A model generated the notes under the pieces. The model was not told where the DNA came from, did not search any database, and saw only the letters and a program-made list of their open reading frames with translations. From Typha latifolia (lineage: Eukaryota > Streptophyta > Magnoliopsida > Poales > Typhaceae), in contig CM034113.1 in the NCBI GenBank assembly GCA_019914945.1, forward strand, positions 62,001 to 126,000: a stretch of DNA of 64,000 nucleotides. The letters are read 5' to 3'. This document shows, in pieces, positions 61,147 through 64,000 of this stretch (positions are counted from its first letter, which is position 1; each line of letters begins with the position of its first letter). The translations under genes were made by a program, and so were the position numbers.

Positions 61147-63988
61147 CTAGGAGACAACGCCTTGTTGGGCTCTCATCACCAGTTCTTCAGTTGTAGTGCC
61201 TATGATCTCGTTTGCACGCTTCAAGGGAACACAAAAGATTCTACCAACAGAGTCCTGAATATGCAAGGTAACCAAATAATTTAAGTACAACAGGATCTGT
61301 ACTCGTGTACCAGACTTCTAAAACTCAAGTACAGATATGGTTCTCAACTTCTCATGCCAGGATTTGGACAAGAAGCAAAATTGCTTGCTGCAACTTACAG
61401 ATATGATAGCAAAGCTCGAGTATAGACATGAAAAACAATAATAAGTTCAAAATCTACTAGTGATCTCTATAAATGAGATGTGCGTGATTTTTAAGGTTGT
61501 ATCTGATTTATCTAGAAAATACTAAGTTGCATGATTTCAAGCACTACCAGGAATTAGCTCCAGTATACTTCTTCAAATTTTCCATCTATTACTATAAGAT
61601 ATATTTCTTGTTCTCTGATTCATTCATTTCTTGTCCTGATTCTCCTATATTAGCAGTATCCTCTGTTTAAAATTTAATCAGCAGTTCAGCACCATAGTTG
61701 AGTATTCTTTCATGATCTGATTTTTATCGTCTACAAGCTTCAAATTAGTCATAGAAAAGAATCATTTTCAGCAATAAACCTTTGGCAGGTGATAAAAGTA
61801 CAATAGCAAAGATTTCTAAGATAGAAAAGGCATATGAAGAGTAAGTTGGACTGGAATTGAAGAAGTAAACTCACCCTAGAAACAATACCGAACTTCTCCA
61901 GCTTCTTTACAGCATCCATGACATCAAAATTACATTGCTCGTCAAACTCTTCTTTAATGAGTTCTTCACACTGGTAATCAAGATCCTGCATGTCTTAGAA
62001 GTAATTAGTAAAAAAAGAAAACTGCACATGGTCTTTGACTTTATCTGAAATAAGGGATACCATGAAAAAGAAAGAAAAAAGCAACTTGTGATTTGTGATT
62101 TGTGAGATCTGCTCACCTGAATGGTTGCCTTTCCTTGCTCCATCAAAATATAGTATGCAATTATCACCTCTTTAACCTATAAATTAAGAGATGAGATGCT
62201 ATTAGAAAATTAAAGAGATAAGTTGTCAGCAGAAATAAACAAATGCCTGCAAAGAATCATTTCTTGTTGTTAACACCTACTTCTTGTTGAATGACATCAT
62301 CACACAGATGAAGAAGTGTGCCCTTCCCACTATCCAGTTGTTTGTCATACATTGACTTTGTGATCAAGTTTTGGTAAGTTGCCATGTTTTGCTGAAACCT
62401 GCATGGCAATTGATAAATCAACAAGATGATGCATTAATAATTAAAAAAGGGAACCAACTTTCCCGTGGATTACTGAACATGAAAAATTACTTCATGTATC
62501 ACCCAACACAAAAACCATAAAATGTAAAATGAATAAGAAAAAGTGTATATCAGTGGTCATGGACACCAGTATCAGTAAATGCTAAACCATGCAACATAAT
62601 AGATCAGGAACCACAAACATAGGCCTGATTAAATGATATCCTGTTTATTGAGGGCAAGTAATATTTGAAGCATCTAAAAGTAAACCTATCCTATATAATC
62701 TGGAGTAACAACCCCATACAAAATATACACATAAGATAGGCAGGGGAGACCTTGGCACAACAAACACACACATAAAAAGAGCTTTAATCATGAAAAATGC
62801 ACTTACGTGAAGTAGACCTTGGCACAGTAGCCAATCAAACCAGATAAAACAGCTATAACAACCCAAATGTCAGCTTTAGGCATCTCAAGTGAACTAATTA
62901 GAGTAACCTGCAAAAAGTAAATCATGAGATGGAGCCATTCCCTTGAATAAAAGTAATATGTAAAGTATCTGGGACTTACAAGACCAAGCACAACGGAAAT
63001 AAGGAACTTGACCCAGTCCATCGGTGTTAAACTAGGATTCTTCTTTTCAGGCTACGAGATAATGATCCAATCTCAGCGACTAACTCATGCAGAAAAGTTT
63101 AATTCTAAATGACAAGCATTGTTCCCATAATTTTCTGGCAGTATCTCACCAGAACAATCTCCATATCAGCCATTGGAATATTCTTGAAATGTTTTACAAA
63201 AATTCCACGATCTGCTTTTGTTTTTGTGATAGCCTTCCTGTAAAGTTAATTTAGCATCCCCATTAGTACCACGTTCCCCAATGGGCTATCAAAAATCTCA
63301 CAAGTTCCTCTATAAAATGATAATTATAATTGCAATTTTCCTTCATATAGCATTATCAGTAACAATTTAATATGTATTATAATCAAAAGACATCCTCAGT
63401 AACTAACAGACAGTATAAAATCTAACAAAATCCCCTTATCAAATATAAGCTCATAATTAAAAGGAGCATTTACAGAAATTTCTACCTGTACACCACAATC
63501 ATCCTATCAAACGTAGGCTCTTGAATTGTGATATTGCTGAACAGGTTTTTCATGCTGTAAGAAATTTTCATATGCATCTATCAGAGGAAGCTAAAGTTAC
63601 AATGCAAAGATCGATAATGAATGAAGCAGAGTAACTAGAACCTTAGCTCCATGTTTTCAATTCGAATACGCTCAACAGATAATTCCGTTTCTTCTACTTC
63701 AGCAGTTATTTCATCAGTTTTCTTTGTGTCCTGTTTGGACCTCAAATGTCTCTTTCTAGAGAAGAAACTTTGAAGCCTGTGGTCATAATAATTCATAAAA
63801 TTGCACTTGCAAATCAGTTTTGTACTAGGAGATTGCACAAAATGATAACGACGGAAAAGCTAAAGAGAGCCTCACCTAGTAACTCTGAGTAACCACATCC
63901 AAATACGTGATATGATCATATCCAGTTTCTCCATAAAAAAATAGTCTGTTGTACGGTCAATCCCAATGCCCCGACGAAAAATGATATA
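61147..63988 (-). CDS. DUF3754 (TMEM143-like) membrane protein, C-terminal part (5' end outside window)
   Basis: Ten exons on the minus strand: 63876-63988, 63642-63776, 63486-63554, 63150-63237, 62980-63051, 62807-62907, 62281-62398, 62117-62176, 61875-61985 and 61147-61254. They join in frame to 324 residues and a stop. The translation includes [40 protein letters not shown] and two adjacent membrane helices ([19 protein letters not shown] and [19 protein letters not shown]). It continues with [20 protein letters not shown] and an acidic tail, [20 protein letters not shown]. This is the plant DUF3754 family (Arabidopsis At3g19340 type). It is sometimes labelled aminopeptidase, but I see no peptidase motif, and its function is unknown. 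The first exon here starts right after a TAG acceptor at 63989-63991; earlier exons lie beyond 64000. Confidence 0.88.
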
Positions 63989-64000
63989 CTACAATTCATG

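Noticed and set aside
1..64000. Biosynthetic gene cluster linking CHS, GH3 and the kinase
   Set aside because: The genes belong to unrelated pathways, are single-copy here, and are separated by ordinary intergenic DNA.
1..64000. CRISPR arrays, bacterial operons, rRNA or tRNA genes
   Set aside because: None were seen; the repeats present are microsatellites, minisatellites and transposon remnants.

Overview
This is a nuclear plant genome segment. It carries spliced genes with GT-AG introns, AT-rich intergenic DNA full of microsatellites and small transposon remnants, and plant-only gene families. The GC-rich first exons and the wording of the chalcone synthase, ERF and GH3 proteins point to a monocot, probably not a grass. 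That lineage call is inference; I cannot name the species. All exon joins were made by hand, and in every multi-exon gene the reading frame closes across all junctions.

Layout. 174-3398 (+): last eight exons of a retinoblastoma-related gene, cut by the left edge. 3964-5295 (-): single-exon proline-rich protein, convergent with it. 6892-7611 (-): AP2/ERF factor of the ESR/DORNROESCHEN-LEAFY PETIOLE type, whose conserved C-terminus lies in another frame. 7.7-13.5 kb: no gene seen. 13529-16298 (-): protein with two GRF zinc fingers and two CCHC knuckles. 18070-24089 (+): HISN2, the plastid bifunctional histidine enzyme, with a 4-kb repeat-filled intron. 27198-28995 (+): chalcone synthase with an extra intron and a G-box/MYB-site promoter, lying between two related MITEs. 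30528-36987 (+): 12-exon LysM receptor kinase of the CERK1/LYK type. 37.0-43.5 kb: no gene seen. 43801-46987 (+): GH3 acyl-acid amido synthetase. 48514-56057 (+): NEF1-like membrane protein with a hAT-like MITE in intron 3. 57267-60029 (+): mitochondrial SDHAF2. 61147-63988 (-): DUF3754 membrane protein, cut by the right edge.

The genes are unrelated single loci (cell cycle, meristem patterning, histidine and flavonoid synthesis, chitin perception, auxin conjugation, pollen wall, respiration). Nothing suggests a biosynthetic cluster or operon-like unit. No wholly new system is apparent. The best leads are the ERF frameshift, the duplicated splice acceptor and altered YAQ-region motif in the LysM kinase, the second chalcone synthase intron, the GRF/CCHC protein, and the MITE family with about 10-bp target-site duplications around the chalcone synthase gene.
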